DNA of 64,000 bases from Bacillota bacterium (GTDB lineage Bacteria > Bacillota > Clostridia > Lachnospirales > CAG-274), in assembly GCA_017460805.1 (NCBI GenBank), contig JAFUAF010000029.1, positions 1 through 64,000 of the forward strand. The letters are read 5' to 3'. Of this stretch, positions 43,781-53,228 are shown piece after piece. The translations under genes were made by a program, and so were the position numbers. The number at the start of each line of letters is the position of its first letter. Within the stretch, counting starts at the first letter, position 1. The notes beneath the pieces are model-generated. The model saw only the letters and a program-made list of their open reading frames with translations, searched no databases and had not been told where the DNA came from.

Positions 43781-44678
43781 TAAATTTCAATCGGGTTTTG
43801 TGTCACTTATCGGCAGACCCAATGTCGGCAAGTCCACACTTATGAACTGCCTTATAGGCGAAAAAATAGCTATTATTTCAAGCAAACCGCAGACTACCCG
43901 AAATAAGATACAGTCAATACTTACGACCGATGATATGCAGGTTATTTTTATTGATACGCCGGGTCTGCATACACCAAAGTCAAAGCTTGGAAATTATATG
44001 GTAAAAAGCGCCGAAAATACACTTTCAAATGTGGATATAGTAATGTATCTTATAGAGCCTTACGAAAAGATAAAAGACTCCGACAGAGCTATCCTTGAAA
44101 GACTTGACAAGGTGAAAGTACCTGTTTTTCTTATCATCAACAAGATAGATACGGTTGAAAAGCCCGAACTTTTAAAGGTGATTGAGGCCTACAGCAAGGA
44201 ATATCCTTTTAAGGAGATAATCCCTATCTCTGCGCTTAAAAACAAAAATACGGAAGATCTTTTGAATGCAATAAAAAAATACATTCCCGAAGGTCCCAAG
44301 TATTTCCCCGATGATATGATAACCGATCAGCCCGAAAGACAGATAGTTGCGGAAATAATCCGCGAAAAGGCGCTTTATCTGTTACAAGACGAAATACCTC
44401 ACGGCATAGCTGTTGAAATAACCTCTATGAAACCGCGCAAGGACAAAGATATTACCGATATTGAAGCAACTATCTACTGTGAAAGGGAAACTCATAAAGG
44501 CATAATCATCGGCAAACAGGGCTCTATGCTTAAAAAAATAGGCTCAAATGCACGCAGGGACATAGAGAGATTTATTGCGGGAAGTGTTAATCTTCAGATA
44601 TGGATAAAGGTCAAAAAAGACTGGAGAGACAGCGATTTTCTGCTTAAAAACTTTGGCTACGACGATAAAAATATTTAG
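43773..44678 (+). CDS. era: GTPase Era
   Basis: Codes for 301 aa. G1 GRPNVGKST (about residues 13-21), G2-region PQTTRNKIQ, G3 DTPGLHTPKSKLG, G4 NKID and the C-terminal KH domain (GIIIGKQGSMLKKIGSNARRDIE) are complete. Era binds 16S rRNA and supports 30S assembly. It overlaps the glycosylase gene by 8 bp and is followed by yqzL and recO, the usual Firmicute order. Confidence 0.97.
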   Translation: MSNKFQSGFVSLIGRPNVGKSTLMNCLIGEKIAIISSKPQTTRNKIQSILTTDDMQVIFIDTPGLHTPKSKLGNYMVKSAENTLSNVDIVMYLIEPYEKIKDSDRAILERLDKVKVPVFLIINKIDTVEKPELLKVIEAYSKEYPFKEIIPISALKNKNTEDLLNAIKKYIPEGPKYFPDDMITDQPERQIVAEIIREKALYLLQDEIPHGIAVEITSMKPRKDKDITDIEATIYCERETHKGIIIGKQGSMLKKIGSNARRDIERFIAGSVNLQIWIKVKKDWRDSDFLLKNFGYDDKNI

Positions 44679-44747
44679 TAATTCCATTTTTTCCAAAGTA
44701 TATATCACCCCATAAAAGAACAAAGTAAGTTATGAGAGGTGATAAAA

Positions 44748-44888
44748 ATGAAAAATTACTTTTGGAACTTATTTGAACATACGGGCAATATTGATGCGTA
44801 TCTCGCTTACAAAGATATGCAGCGTACACATACATCTGAAACGGGTGATAGAAATGAGCAAACAGAAAGTACGGGGTATCGTTATTGA
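44748..44888 (+). CDS. yqzL: YqzL family micro-protein
   Basis: Codes for 46 aa: MKNYFWNLFEHTGNIDAYLA followed by a polar tail. The FW-x(3)-F-x-x-TGNID-x-YL core is the YqzL signature, a tiny protein of unknown function found between era and recO in Bacillus and Clostridia. GAGAGGTGA lies 5-13 bases before the ATG. The last 35 bp overlap the start of recO in another frame, so its translation would pass through the recO start. Small size and overlap make it easy to miss. Confidence 0.8.
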   Translation: MKNYFWNLFEHTGNIDAYLAYKDMQRTHTSETGDRNEQTESTGYRY

Positions 44889-45585
44889 GGCCTCAAACAA
44901 AGGTGAAAATGACAGGTGGCTGACTATTTTATGCAAGGATATAGGCAAAATATCGGTCAAATCCCGCGGCTGCCGCAAACCAAGCTCAAAACTTTTTGGC
45001 TGCTCTGCCCTTTTCAGCTACTGCGATTTTGTTGTGGATGACCACTTGCAGTTTTATCAGCTTATCAGCGGAGACCCGCTTGCACGTTTTTTTGTCGGCT
45101 GTGACGATATAAGAAAACTTGCTCTTGCAAATTATTTTGCGGATATGGCTAACAAAATGATGAAGCACGGTCAGGAAGATAACGAGTTTATGTATTTTCT
45201 GCTTAAAGCTTTGCAGGCGTTGGATAAAAATGTGAATGATATACGCACTATAGGTTATATTTTTGAACTGCGTTCGCTTGTGATACTTGGATTTATGCCG
45301 TATATGGATAACTGTATAGGCTGCAGTGACCCGCATATCGAATACTTTTCGCCGGAGGGTATGCTCTGCCCCAACTGCGCTAAAAGCGAGGATGTTCAGC
45401 TTACACCCGAGGCTTATCTTGCTATTGTGGAGATTTGCATGGAGCCTGTGGAAAGCTTGTTTAAACTAAAATATAAAAGCGCAGTCAAAAAAATCCTATC
45501 CCAATGTGCAAAGGTAATGATGTACTACTATATGCACACTTGTTTTGGTACATATAACGTCACAAACTACATAGATTGGTATTAA
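44854..45585 (+). CDS. recO: DNA repair protein RecO
   Basis: Codes for 243 aa. The N-terminal OB fold has GIVIEASNKGENDRWLTILC and GKISVKSRGCRKPSSKL. The helical C-terminal part carries the zinc finger cysteines NCIGC and LCPNC (about residues 158-190). RecO loads RecA onto SSB-coated single-stranded DNA with RecR. The ATG at 44854 follows GGGTGAT; an upstream in-frame extension lies inside yqzL and lacks a site. The next gene starts 14 bp later. Confidence 0.92.
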   Translation: MSKQKVRGIVIEASNKGENDRWLTILCKDIGKISVKSRGCRKPSSKLFGCSALFSYCDFVVDDHLQFYQLISGDPLARFFVGCDDIRKLALANYFADMANKMMKHGQEDNEFMYFLLKALQALDKNVNDIRTIGYIFELRSLVILGFMPYMDNCIGCSDPHIEYFSPEGMLCPNCAKSEDVQLTPEAYLAIVEICMEPVESLFKLKYKSAVKKILSQCAKVMMYYYMHTCFGTYNVTNYIDWY

Positions 45586-45599
45586 AAGAGGACACACAA

Positions 45600-46124
45600 A
45601 TGAAAAAACACTTAAAGAAACTATTTATTTTATTTACATTCGCGGTACTTATGACAGCCTGCGGCGATAAAAAAACAGACGGTACAAGTACCGAAATAAC
45701 AACTGAGTCCGCAGCGGAAAACGCAGAGACCACTACTGCCGAACCATTGGTAATAGTAGACTCTCCCGAAGCTTTTCTGGATATGGGTATTTTTATTGAT
45801 GCACCTATCGAAGCCGAGGACAAGACCTACTCTATCCTTAACGGGAATATGGCGGAGATAAATTTCGTATATGAATCTTCGCAGTATGTTTTAAGAGGAA
45901 CAAAAACAAAAGATCAGCTGGATTTTGATATGAATGACGATTATGATGAATTGGAAGATGTTATCGACAACGGTACAAGACAAGCTTCCGTCAAAACAAC
46001 TGTAGGCGGCTGTCATGCGTGCTTCTGGACCTATGAAGACGTTAATTATGTGCTTATGTCACGTCAGCCCGTAGCCAAAGAGGATTTTACAAAGCTTGCC
46101 ATGTGGCTCGCTTTCCCGGACTAA
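45600..46124 (+). CDS. Hypothetical lipoprotein, 174 aa
   Basis: Codes for 174 aa. A signal peptide with lipobox (LMTAC, about residue 21) is followed by a Thr/Glu-rich linker (about 25-48) and a single acidic domain with no recognised family. Two cysteines in GGCHACFW (about residues 136-143) could form a disulfide or metal site. AGAGGA precedes the ATG. It is the last gene of the era-recO run and is followed by a terminator shared with gap. Confidence 0.75.
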   Translation: MKKHLKKLFILFTFAVLMTACGDKKTDGTSTEITTESAAENAETTTAEPLVIVDSPEAFLDMGIFIDAPIEAEDKTYSILNGNMAEINFVYESSQYVLRGTKTKDQLDFDMNDDYDELEDVIDNGTRQASVKTTVGGCHACFWTYEDVNYVLMSRQPVAKEDFTKLAMWLAFPD

Positions 46125-46135
46125 TATAACCATTA

Positions 46136-46164
46136 AAAAAAGCCGCGTTAAAGCGGCTTTTTTG
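46136..46164. terminator. Bidirectional terminator between lipoprotein gene and gap
   Basis: AAAAAGCCGC-GTTAAA-GCGGCTTTTTT. A-run and T-run on either side serve the two convergent genes. Confidence 0.88.
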
Positions 46165-46170
46165 ATTGAA

Positions 46171-47184
46171 TTATGCTAATTCAGAGAAGTACTTGATAGT
46201 TCTTACCATCTGGCTTGTGTAAGAGTTTTCGTTGTCGTACCAAGAAACAACCTGTACCTGATATTCGTCATCGGAGATCTTGGAAACCATAGTCTGTGTA
46301 GCATCGAATAATGAACCGTATGTCATACCTACGATATCGGAAGAAACGATCTCGTCTTCGTTGTAACCGAAGGACTCGTTAGCAGCAGCCTTCATAGCAG
46401 CATTGATGCCTTCCTTTGTTACGTCCTTACCCTTAACAACAGCTGTAAGGATAGTTGTAGAACCTGTAGGTGTAGGAACACGCTGAGCAGAACCGATAAG
46501 CTTGCCGTTAAGTTCAGGAATAACAAGACCGATAGCCTTTGCAGCACCTGTCGAGTTAGGAACGATATTTACAGCAGCAGCACGACTTCTTCTGAGGTCG
46601 CCCTTTCTCTGAGGACCGTCAAGAGTCATCTGGTCGCCTGTGTAAGCGTGGATTGTGCACATGATACCTGACTGGATAGCAGCATACTTATTTAAAGCAT
46701 CAGCCATAGGAGCAAGGCAGTTTGTTGTGCAAGAAGCAGCGGAAATGATATTGTCGCTTGCCTTTAATGTTTTGTGGTTTGTGTTGTAAACGATAGTAGG
46801 AAGATCGTTGCCTGCGGGAGCAGAGATAACGACTTTACGAGCACCTGCATTGATGTGAGCCTGTGCCTTTTCCTTTGATGTGTAGAAACCTGAGCACTCA
46901 AGTACAACGTCTACATTGTTTTCCTTCCAAGGACAGTTGTTAGCATCGGGGAAAGCGCAGATCTTGATCTCCTTGCCGTCAACTGTGATAGAATCCTCAC
47001 CTGCTGTTACAGTGTGACCCTCAAATCTGCCCTGTGATGAATCGTACTTTAAAAGATGAGCAAGCATCTTGGGGCTTGTTAAATCGTTGATAGCAACAAC
47101 TTCGTAACCTTCAGCAACAAACATCTGTCTGAAAGCAAGACGGCCGATACGGCCAAAACCGTTAATAGCAACTTTTACTGACAT
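46171..47184 (-). CDS. gap: Glyceraldehyde-3-phosphate dehydrogenase
   Basis: Codes for 337 aa, full length. It performs the NAD-linked oxidation of glyceraldehyde 3-phosphate in glycolysis. NAD-binding [14 protein letters not shown] (about residues 7-20), the catalytic cysteine in [17 protein letters not shown] (about 149-165), the phosphate-site block and WYDNENSY near the end are intact. AGGAGG precedes the ATG. It is a single-gene unit; codon use is even and highly biased, as for an abundant protein. Confidence 0.98.
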   Translation of the reverse strand: MSVKVAINGFGRIGRLAFRQMFVAEGYEVVAINDLTSPKMLAHLLKYDSSQGRFEGHTVTAGEDSITVDGKEIKICAFPDANNCPWKENNVDVVLECSGFYTSKEKAQAHINAGARKVVISAPAGNDLPTIVYNTNHKTLKASDNIISAASCTTNCLAPMADALNKYAAIQSGIMCTIHAYTGDQMTLDGPQRKGDLRRSRAAAVNIVPNSTGAAKAIGLVIPELNGKLIGSAQRVPTPTGSTTILTAVVKGKDVTKEGINAAMKAAANESFGYNEDEIVSSDIVGMTYGSLFDATQTMVSKISDDEYQVQVVSWYDNENSYTSQMVRTIKYFSELA

Positions 47185-47238
47185 TATATAGTTACCTCCT
47201 ATAAAATTAATTGGTTTAAAAATTTACCTACGCTGATT

Positions 47239-47266
47239 ATTATACCACAAAAAATCAAAATGTTAA
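47239..47266 (-). promoter_or_regulatory. gap promoter
   Basis: On the minus strand: TTAACA (47266-47261), 16-bp spacer, TATAAT (47244-47239). Confidence 0.65.
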
Positions 47267-47439
47267 ACATTTTTTTAACAAAAATTGTCATTTTGGAGCA
47301 CTTTGTAAACTTTTGATATAAATGTACAAAAATTAAAAATAATTTTGTTAAAATTAACTACGATATTTTTGCGAAAATTTTAGTCCGAAAAAACTATATT
47401 GACCCAATTCTAAACTATAACTGTATACTACGAGAACAA

Positions 47440-47468
47440 TTGACATATTGTTACATTTATATTATAAT
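47440..47468 (+). promoter_or_regulatory. Consensus sigma-A promoter of the WG-repeat gene
   Basis: Perfect TTGACA (47440-47445), 17-bp spacer, perfect TATAAT (47463-47468), about 22 bp before the start codon. Confidence 0.8.
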
Positions 47469-47490
47469 AATATCAAATGGAGGTGTTTGT

Positions 47491-48642
47491 ATGAAGAAAG
47501 TGATTATTTTCGGTTTTTCATTTTTGGCTTTGTTTTTGGGAACATTCTTTTTATTGGATAAATTAGGTTCATCTTCCGATGGTGTTTGGGATGACCGTTG
47601 GTACGATCAGGTCAAAGGGCTGACCGAAAACAATAAAAACGGATTATATTTTGTTACAAGAGAAAAAGAAAACTTATTTGAATTTGATATTGCGCCCGTT
47701 TATATGCACATAGGGCCGAGTTTTCTTGATAAAAAGGCGTTTTTTATTAAGAAAAACGGTGAATTGGCCTTTGACAAGGTTTTTGATGATGCGGGAAGAT
47801 TTGATGTCTGCGGTCTGGCAATGGCGGAAATTGACGGGAAATGCGGTTATATAGATACAAAGGGCAATTTTGTTATTGAACCGCAATATTCCTTTGCGAG
47901 TAATTTTGTCAACGGACTTGCCGCGGTATATGACCGAGATAAAGATAAATCATATCTGATAAACAGAAAAGGCGAAAAACTGTATGAAGCCGAAGGATCT
48001 TATGAAATATCCATATCAAATGCAAGACCCGGAGAACCGGTAATTTTTTCTGTTTTGCACGAAAAGTCGGGGCTTGCCGACTGTGAAGGAAATATTATTA
48101 TTCAGCCCGATGTTTATGATTATATCTGCGAATTCAGATGCGGACGAGCCATAGTTGCAAAAGACGATAAATTCGGCATAATTGATATGAGCGGAAACTT
48201 AGTCATCCCGCTTGAATATTCAAATAAAGATGATGTCCTGTTTGCTTATAATAACAGCGGAATAAATTTAACGGGACTTTATGATGAATATGATACGGTA
48301 CAGATTCATTTTGACATTACAGATGATGATAAGCTTGTTGATGAAAATGGCAGCTTATTATATGATAAAAAAGCTTACGGTGTATTCAACAGCGGAAACG
48401 GCCGATATTTCGTCAATACAAAAGGTGATAAGATCGGTATTACCGATGAATACGGAAGATTTATTGTAAAGCCGCAATTTAATAGTGTTATAGACGGAGA
48501 GCAGCCTGCATACAGCGACAGAAGCTGGTATCGCTACAGTCTTGACGGATACGCCTTTTGTTTCGGAGACAAAGACAATTATCTTGTTGACCGAGACGGA
48601 AATTTTGTTTTTAACATGAATGATATCAAAAAGCCTGAATAA
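47491..48642 (+). CDS. WG-repeat protein with N-terminal membrane anchor
   Basis: Codes for 383 aa. One N-terminal TM helix or uncleaved signal (VIIFGFSFLALFLGTFFLL) is followed by a series of WG/KWG-type beta repeats: CGYIDTKGNFVIEPQYSFAS, FGIIDMSGNLVIPLEY, IGITDEYGRFIVKPQFN and a last NYLVDRDGNFVF. WG repeats are common in Firmicute surface proteins and probably mediate binding; no enzyme motif is seen. GGAGGTG precedes the ATG at 47491. It has a consensus promoter and a palindromic terminator. Confidence 0.85.
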   Translation: MKKVIIFGFSFLALFLGTFFLLDKLGSSSDGVWDDRWYDQVKGLTENNKNGLYFVTREKENLFEFDIAPVYMHIGPSFLDKKAFFIKKNGELAFDKVFDDAGRFDVCGLAMAEIDGKCGYIDTKGNFVIEPQYSFASNFVNGLAAVYDRDKDKSYLINRKGEKLYEAEGSYEISISNARPGEPVIFSVLHEKSGLADCEGNIIIQPDVYDYICEFRCGRAIVAKDDKFGIIDMSGNLVIPLEYSNKDDVLFAYNNSGINLTGLYDEYDTVQIHFDITDDDKLVDENGSLLYDKKAYGVFNSGNGRYFVNTKGDKIGITDEYGRFIVKPQFNSVIDGEQPAYSDRSWYRYSLDGYAFCFGDKDNYLVDRDGNFVFNMNDIKKPE

Positions 48643-48674
48643 TCAAAAGACTGCCCGAGTGCAGTCTTTTGATT
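48641..48674. terminator. Palindromic bidirectional terminator
   Basis: AATCAAAAGACTGC (48641-48654) is exactly mirrored by GCAGTCTTTTGATT (48661-48674) around CCGAGT. It begins inside the stop codon of the WG-repeat gene and reaches the end of the convergent gene. Confidence 0.85.
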
Positions 48675-49348
48675 TATATAAGCAATAGCACTCCGTTTCT
48701 TTGCTTTGTAATTTTTACAAGTACGGGAAAACTTTTTATGCCGAGATAAAATTCAAGATACTCGTACAGAACATTGAAAATACCTGTTTCATCATTGCTT
48801 GACGGATAAAGCTCAAGTGTACTTTTGCCGAGAAAAGTATCGTCATAAATTGATTGAAGTATGGCAATGATACGGTTTTCAAGTTTTTCAAAGATAGTTT
48901 TTTCTTTGGGGAATTTATTGAATTCGTACATAAACAAGTCGATATGTTGGCTGCGCAGAAAGTCACTCTCACACTCTTTCAATTTATGATACAGAGCATC
49001 CATAAGCAGGCGTTTTTGGAAATCAAACATCAGATCATCGGGGTCTCTTTCAAAAAGTTCCTCGGGCAAAGTTATCATCACATTGAAATAAATATCCTTT
49101 TCGCCTTTGAATATGTCATTGATATAGTCTTTTTCGTCCTGAATGTCACTTTTATCGCAGTCTTCGTCAAATAATTTTAACATCATTTTCAAAAGCGGAT
49201 AAATAATAAGTTTATCGGTTTCTACAAAACCTCCGCGCAGTATATCAAAATAAAGTTTATTTATATATTTTCTGAATTCTTCTTCATCTAATTCCTCGTT
49301 GTAAAAATCCGAATATGCTTCTTTCAGCTGCAAATAATAATCATCCAT
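48674..49348 (-). CDS. Hypothetical acidic protein, 224 aa
   Basis: Codes for a soluble, strongly acidic and helical 224-aa protein with no signal peptide. Tyr, Phe, Asp and Glu are abundant (MDDYYLQLKEAYSDFYNEELD; DEDCDKSDIQDEKDYINDIF). No family was recognised. The ATG at 49348 with GAGGT upstream is preferred to a start 42 bases earlier, which overlaps the purL terminator. Its 3' end touches the bidirectional hairpin. Confidence 0.65.
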   Translation of the reverse strand: MDDYYLQLKEAYSDFYNEELDEEEFRKYINKLYFDILRGGFVETDKLIIYPLLKMMLKLFDEDCDKSDIQDEKDYINDIFKGEKDIYFNVMITLPEELFERDPDDLMFDFQKRLLMDALYHKLKECESDFLRSQHIDLFMYEFNKFPKEKTIFEKLENRIIAILQSIYDDTFLGKSTLELYPSSNDETGIFNVLYEYLEFYLGIKSFPVLVKITKQRNGVLLLI

Positions 49349-49368
49349 AACATACCTCGTTATATACA

Positions 49369-49401
49369 AAAGGACGATACCGAAAACCAATATCGTCCTT
49401 T
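49369..49401 (-). terminator. Terminator of purL
   Basis: AAAGGACGATA (49369-49379) pairs with TATCGTCCTTT (49391-49401). It follows the purL stop by 9 bp on the minus strand. Confidence 0.8.
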
Positions 49402-49410
49402 GATTTTATC

Positions 49411-52400
49411 TTACTTAAAGTAATTAACACCCGATTTGTATATCCACTGGTCTGTTGTGCCAACGATATTTTTGAATGTACCATTGCTGAGTCGCTCGGA
49501 GTGGCCCATTTTACCGAGTACACGTCCGTCGGGGCTTGTTATGCCCTCGATTGCGTAAACAGAACCGTTGGGGTTGTATTTAATATCATAGGTCGGGTTG
49601 CCGTCAAAATCAACATACTGTGTAGCGATCTGATTATTTTCGGCAAGCTTTTTGATAACAGCCTCGTCTGCAACAAAACGACCTTCGCCGTGTGAGAATG
49701 CAACTGTATGGATGTCGCCTGCATTTGTGCCCCAAAGCCACGGAGATTTGTTGCTTATTATCTTTGTATCTGCCATACAGCTTATATGACGGCCGATAGT
49801 ATTGAATGTCAATGTAGGGCTGTCGTCTTCCATATCCCTTATTTCGCCGTAAGGCACAAGGCCAAGCTTGATAAGCGCCTGGAAACCGTTGCAGATACCG
49901 AGCATAAGACCGTCACGGTTCTGTAAAAGGTCTGTTACGGCTTCTTTTATCTTGGGATTGCGGAATACCGCCGCAATAAATTTACCGCTGCCCTCGGGCT
50001 CGTCGCCTGCGCTGAAACCGCCGGGTATCATAATTATCTGGGAATTTTTGATCATCTCAGCCATTTTGTCGATACTCTCTTCAAGCCAGCTGTTTTTAAG
50101 ATTGCTTATAACAAGAGTTTTTGCATCCGCACCTGCGCGCTCGAATGAACGGAGTGTATCATATTCGCAGTTTGTACCAGGGAATACAGGCATAAGTACA
50201 CGGGGTGCCGCAAGGCTCATACCCGAAGTACGCTTTTCCATAATATTGAATAAAGGAATGGTAATATCCTTGTTTTCAACAGGTTTGTAGTAGTTTGTCG
50301 GGAATACCTTTTCAAGCGGCTTGAACCAGTTTTCCTTAGCTTCGTCGATAGAAATGACTGTGCCGTTCGCTGTGATCGTCTTGTCGGAAACAGTTTCGCC
50401 AAGTACCTTATAATTGAAGCCTGCAAACAGCTTTTCTGCATCGCCCTCGACCTCAAGAACAAATGAGCCGTAGGAAACATCAAACAGATCGTCGTCATTG
50501 ATAACTGCACCGATGTCATTACCGAAACTCATTTTGCTGACAGCGGCAGCCACACCGCCAAAACCGATAGTAGCGGCTGAAACGACCTTTTTATCTTTTA
50601 CAAGCTCCGTTACCTTGTCAAAATTCTTCATCAATTCGTCAAAATCGGGAAGATCGTTTTCAAGGTATTTAACGGAAAGCTTAACTATCTTATTACCCGC
50701 CTTTTTAAATTCGGGCGAGATAACATTTGTGTGCTTTGTAACGTCAACCGCAAAAGAAACAAGTGTCGGCGGAACATCAAGGTCTTTGAATGTACCCGAC
50801 ATACTGTCCTTACCGCCGATAGCGGCTGTTCCCAGCTTCATCTGAGCATAAAGACCGCCCAAAAGTGCGCTGAAAGGCTTACCCCAACGCTTGGGGTCGG
50901 TGCCCAGTCTTTCAAAATATTCCTGGAATGTAAGACGGCAGCTTGAATATTTGCCGCCTGCGGCAACTATTTTGGAAACCGATTCAACAACAGCAAGGGC
51001 AGCGCCGTGGAACGGACTGTACTTTGAGATCGTCGGATTATAACCGTAACTCATAAGTGTTGCTGTAGTAGTTTCACCGCGCAAAACGGGAACTTTTGCG
51101 GACATGGCTTCAATAGGTGTAAGCTGATTTTTACCGCCGAAAGGCATAAGCACGCTGCCTGCGCCGATAGTCGAGTCAAATCTTTCAACAAGACCTTTCT
51201 GACATGCAACATTAAGCTGCTGCAAGTTGTTCATCCACTTTTCTTTAAGGTCTGCACCCTTTATATCGGCCTTGGGGAAGTCCGAAGAAGGCTCTTCAAC
51301 ACAAATATCCGTATACTGCTTTGCTCCGTTTGTGTCAAGAAAATCTCTTGAAATATCAACTATCGCCTTGTCACGCCAGAACATTTTAAGCCGTCTGTCG
51401 TCTGTTACATCGGCGACCTTTGTTGCTTCAAGGTTCTCTGTCTTTGCAAGTTCTATAAATCTGTCAATATCCTTTTTGTCGATAACAACTGCCATTCTTT
51501 CCTGAGATTCGGAGATTGCAAGTTCCGTGCCGTCAAGACCCTCATACTTTTTGGGTACGGCATCAAGGTCGATAACAAGACCCTCTGCAAGTTCGCCAAT
51601 GGCAACGGAAACACCGCCCGCACCAAAGTCGTTGCAGCGCTTTATCATGCGGCTTACTTCGGAATTCCTGAATAATCTCTGTAATTTACGCTCTGTGGGA
51701 GGATTACCCTTTTGAACTTCTGCACCGCAGGTAAGAATAGAATCCTCGTTGTGCTCCTTGGAAGAACCCGTAGCACCGCCGCAGCCGTCACGGCCCGTGC
51801 GTCCGCCCGTAAGAATGATAACATCACCCTTTTGCGGTCTTTCGCGGATTACATCGCTTTTCTTTGCCGCACCTATAACAGCACCGATCTCCATACGCTT
51901 TGCAACATAGCCCTCGTCATAGATCTCGCTTACCATACCCGTAGCGAGACCTATCTGGTTGCCGTATGAGCTGTAACCATGAGCGGCGGATGTGGTTATC
52001 TTACGCTGAGGGAGCTTGCCGTGAAGTGTATCGGCAACACTTGTACGAGGGTCGCCGCTTCCTGTTACTCGCATAGCCTGGTATACATAACTTCTGCCCG
52101 ATAAGGGGTCGCGGATAGCACCGCCAAGACAGGTCGCAGCACCACCGAAAGGCTCTATCTCGGTAGGATGATTGTGCGTTTCGTTTTTGAACATGATAAG
52201 CCAGTCTTCTTCAACACCGTCAATATCAACGGGCACAACGATACTGCACGCGTTTATCTCTTCGCTTTCGTCAAGGTTATCAAGTTTGCCGTTTGCCTTT
52301 AAAGCGCGCATACCGATAACCGCAATATCCATAAGGCAAAGCGGTTTTTCGCTTCTGCCCAGTTTTTCTCTTTCGTCAAGGTACATTTTCCATGCACCCT

Positions 52401-53151
52401 CGATAGTTTCTTTATATTTGCCGTCCTTAAATTCTACATTTTCAATGTTTGTCGAGAATGTGGTATGACGGCAATGGTCTGACCAGTATGTATCTATAAC
52501 ACGAATTTCAGTAATAGACGGATCACGCTTTTCGGTATTCTTGAAATAGTCTTGGCAGAAAACGATATCCGCATCACTCATTGCAAGGCCTAATTCAGCT
52601 TTTAAGGCATAAAGTTCTTCCTCGGATTTTGTGATAAAGCCCTTAACAACGGCAACATCATCGGGAACAGTCAAATTCATTTTAAGGGTCTCGGGCTTAG
52701 CGGAAGCCGCTTCACGAGAATCAACGGGGTTGATGCAGTATTCCTTTATTTTCCGCACTTCTTCACCGCTTAAACTGCCCTTTAAAACAAAGATCTTTGC
52801 ACAGTTTATAAGTGTTGAATCATCGCCTGTGATTATCTGTATACACTGCATGGCGGAGTCCGCTCTCTGGTCGTACTGACCCGGAAGATACTCCATGCCG
52901 AATGAAGTTTCATCCGATGCAAGTTCAAATTTTTCTTCATGGATAATGTCAACGGGAGGTTCCGAAAAAATGGTTTTCTTTGCCTTTTCATAAGCATCTT
53001 CGCTTATGCCCTCTATATCGTAGCGGTATAATATACGAAGCCCTTTGAGCGCGTCAATGCCAAGGTTTTCCTTGACATCGTCGAACAGATGCCCTGCTTC
53101 TATATCATAGCCTTTCTTTTTTTCTACATAAATTCTTTTAATGTCAGACAT
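49411..53151 (-). CDS. purL: Phosphoribosylformylglycinamidine synthase, one-chain form
   Basis: Codes for 1246 aa, the long form that fuses synthetase and glutaminase. It makes FGAM from FGAR, ATP and glutamine in purine synthesis. Seen are the HCRHTTF motif (about residues 238-244), NETHNHPTEIEPFGGAATCLGG, the linker and second synthetase half with GGKDSMSGTF, and the C-terminal amidotransferase with PGTNCEYDT and the nucleophile cysteine in LGICNGFQALIKLG. It matches the clostridial TIGR01857 arrangement. The ATG at 53151 follows AAAGGAG; an upstream in-frame start overlaps the promoter. It lies downstream of tgt but has its own promoter. Confidence 0.96.
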   Translation of the reverse strand: MSDIKRIYVEKKKGYDIEAGHLFDDVKENLGIDALKGLRILYRYDIEGISEDAYEKAKKTIFSEPPVDIIHEEKFELASDETSFGMEYLPGQYDQRADSAMQCIQIITGDDSTLINCAKIFVLKGSLSGEEVRKIKEYCINPVDSREAASAKPETLKMNLTVPDDVAVVKGFITKSEEELYALKAELGLAMSDADIVFCQDYFKNTEKRDPSITEIRVIDTYWSDHCRHTTFSTNIENVEFKDGKYKETIEGAWKMYLDEREKLGRSEKPLCLMDIAVIGMRALKANGKLDNLDESEEINACSIVVPVDIDGVEEDWLIMFKNETHNHPTEIEPFGGAATCLGGAIRDPLSGRSYVYQAMRVTGSGDPRTSVADTLHGKLPQRKITTSAAHGYSSYGNQIGLATGMVSEIYDEGYVAKRMEIGAVIGAAKKSDVIRERPQKGDVIILTGGRTGRDGCGGATGSSKEHNEDSILTCGAEVQKGNPPTERKLQRLFRNSEVSRMIKRCNDFGAGGVSVAIGELAEGLVIDLDAVPKKYEGLDGTELAISESQERMAVVIDKKDIDRFIELAKTENLEATKVADVTDDRRLKMFWRDKAIVDISRDFLDTNGAKQYTDICVEEPSSDFPKADIKGADLKEKWMNNLQQLNVACQKGLVERFDSTIGAGSVLMPFGGKNQLTPIEAMSAKVPVLRGETTTATLMSYGYNPTISKYSPFHGAALAVVESVSKIVAAGGKYSSCRLTFQEYFERLGTDPKRWGKPFSALLGGLYAQMKLGTAAIGGKDSMSGTFKDLDVPPTLVSFAVDVTKHTNVISPEFKKAGNKIVKLSVKYLENDLPDFDELMKNFDKVTELVKDKKVVSAATIGFGGVAAAVSKMSFGNDIGAVINDDDLFDVSYGSFVLEVEGDAEKLFAGFNYKVLGETVSDKTITANGTVISIDEAKENWFKPLEKVFPTNYYKPVENKDITIPLFNIMEKRTSGMSLAAPRVLMPVFPGTNCEYDTLRSFERAGADAKTLVISNLKNSWLEESIDKMAEMIKNSQIIMIPGGFSAGDEPEGSGKFIAAVFRNPKIKEAVTDLLQNRDGLMLGICNGFQALIKLGLVPYGEIRDMEDDSPTLTFNTIGRHISCMADTKIISNKSPWLWGTNAGDIHTVAFSHGEGRFVADEAVIKKLAENNQIATQYVDFDGNPTYDIKYNPNGSVYAIEGITSPDGRVLGKMGHSERLSNGTFKNIVGTTDQWIYKSGVNYFK

Positions 53152-53191
53152 ATTTCTTCTCCTTTGAATAGAATTTTTGTCATATACAATC

Positions 53192-53220
53192 ATTTTACTA
53201 CAAAATTTGAAATAAGTAAA
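53192..53220 (-). promoter_or_regulatory. purL promoter
   Basis: On the minus strand: TTTACT (53220-53215), 17-bp spacer, TAAAAT (53197-53192). No purine riboswitch is recognisable in the short leader. Confidence 0.5.
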
Positions 53221-53228
53221 CAGTTTTG

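Larger units (their letters stand above)
47185..47490. other. Divergent promoter region between gap and WG-repeat gene
   Basis: These 306 bp hold the two leaders and promoters listed separately. The middle (about 47270-47435) is A/T-rich and shows no further gene or clear hairpin. Confidence 0.7.
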
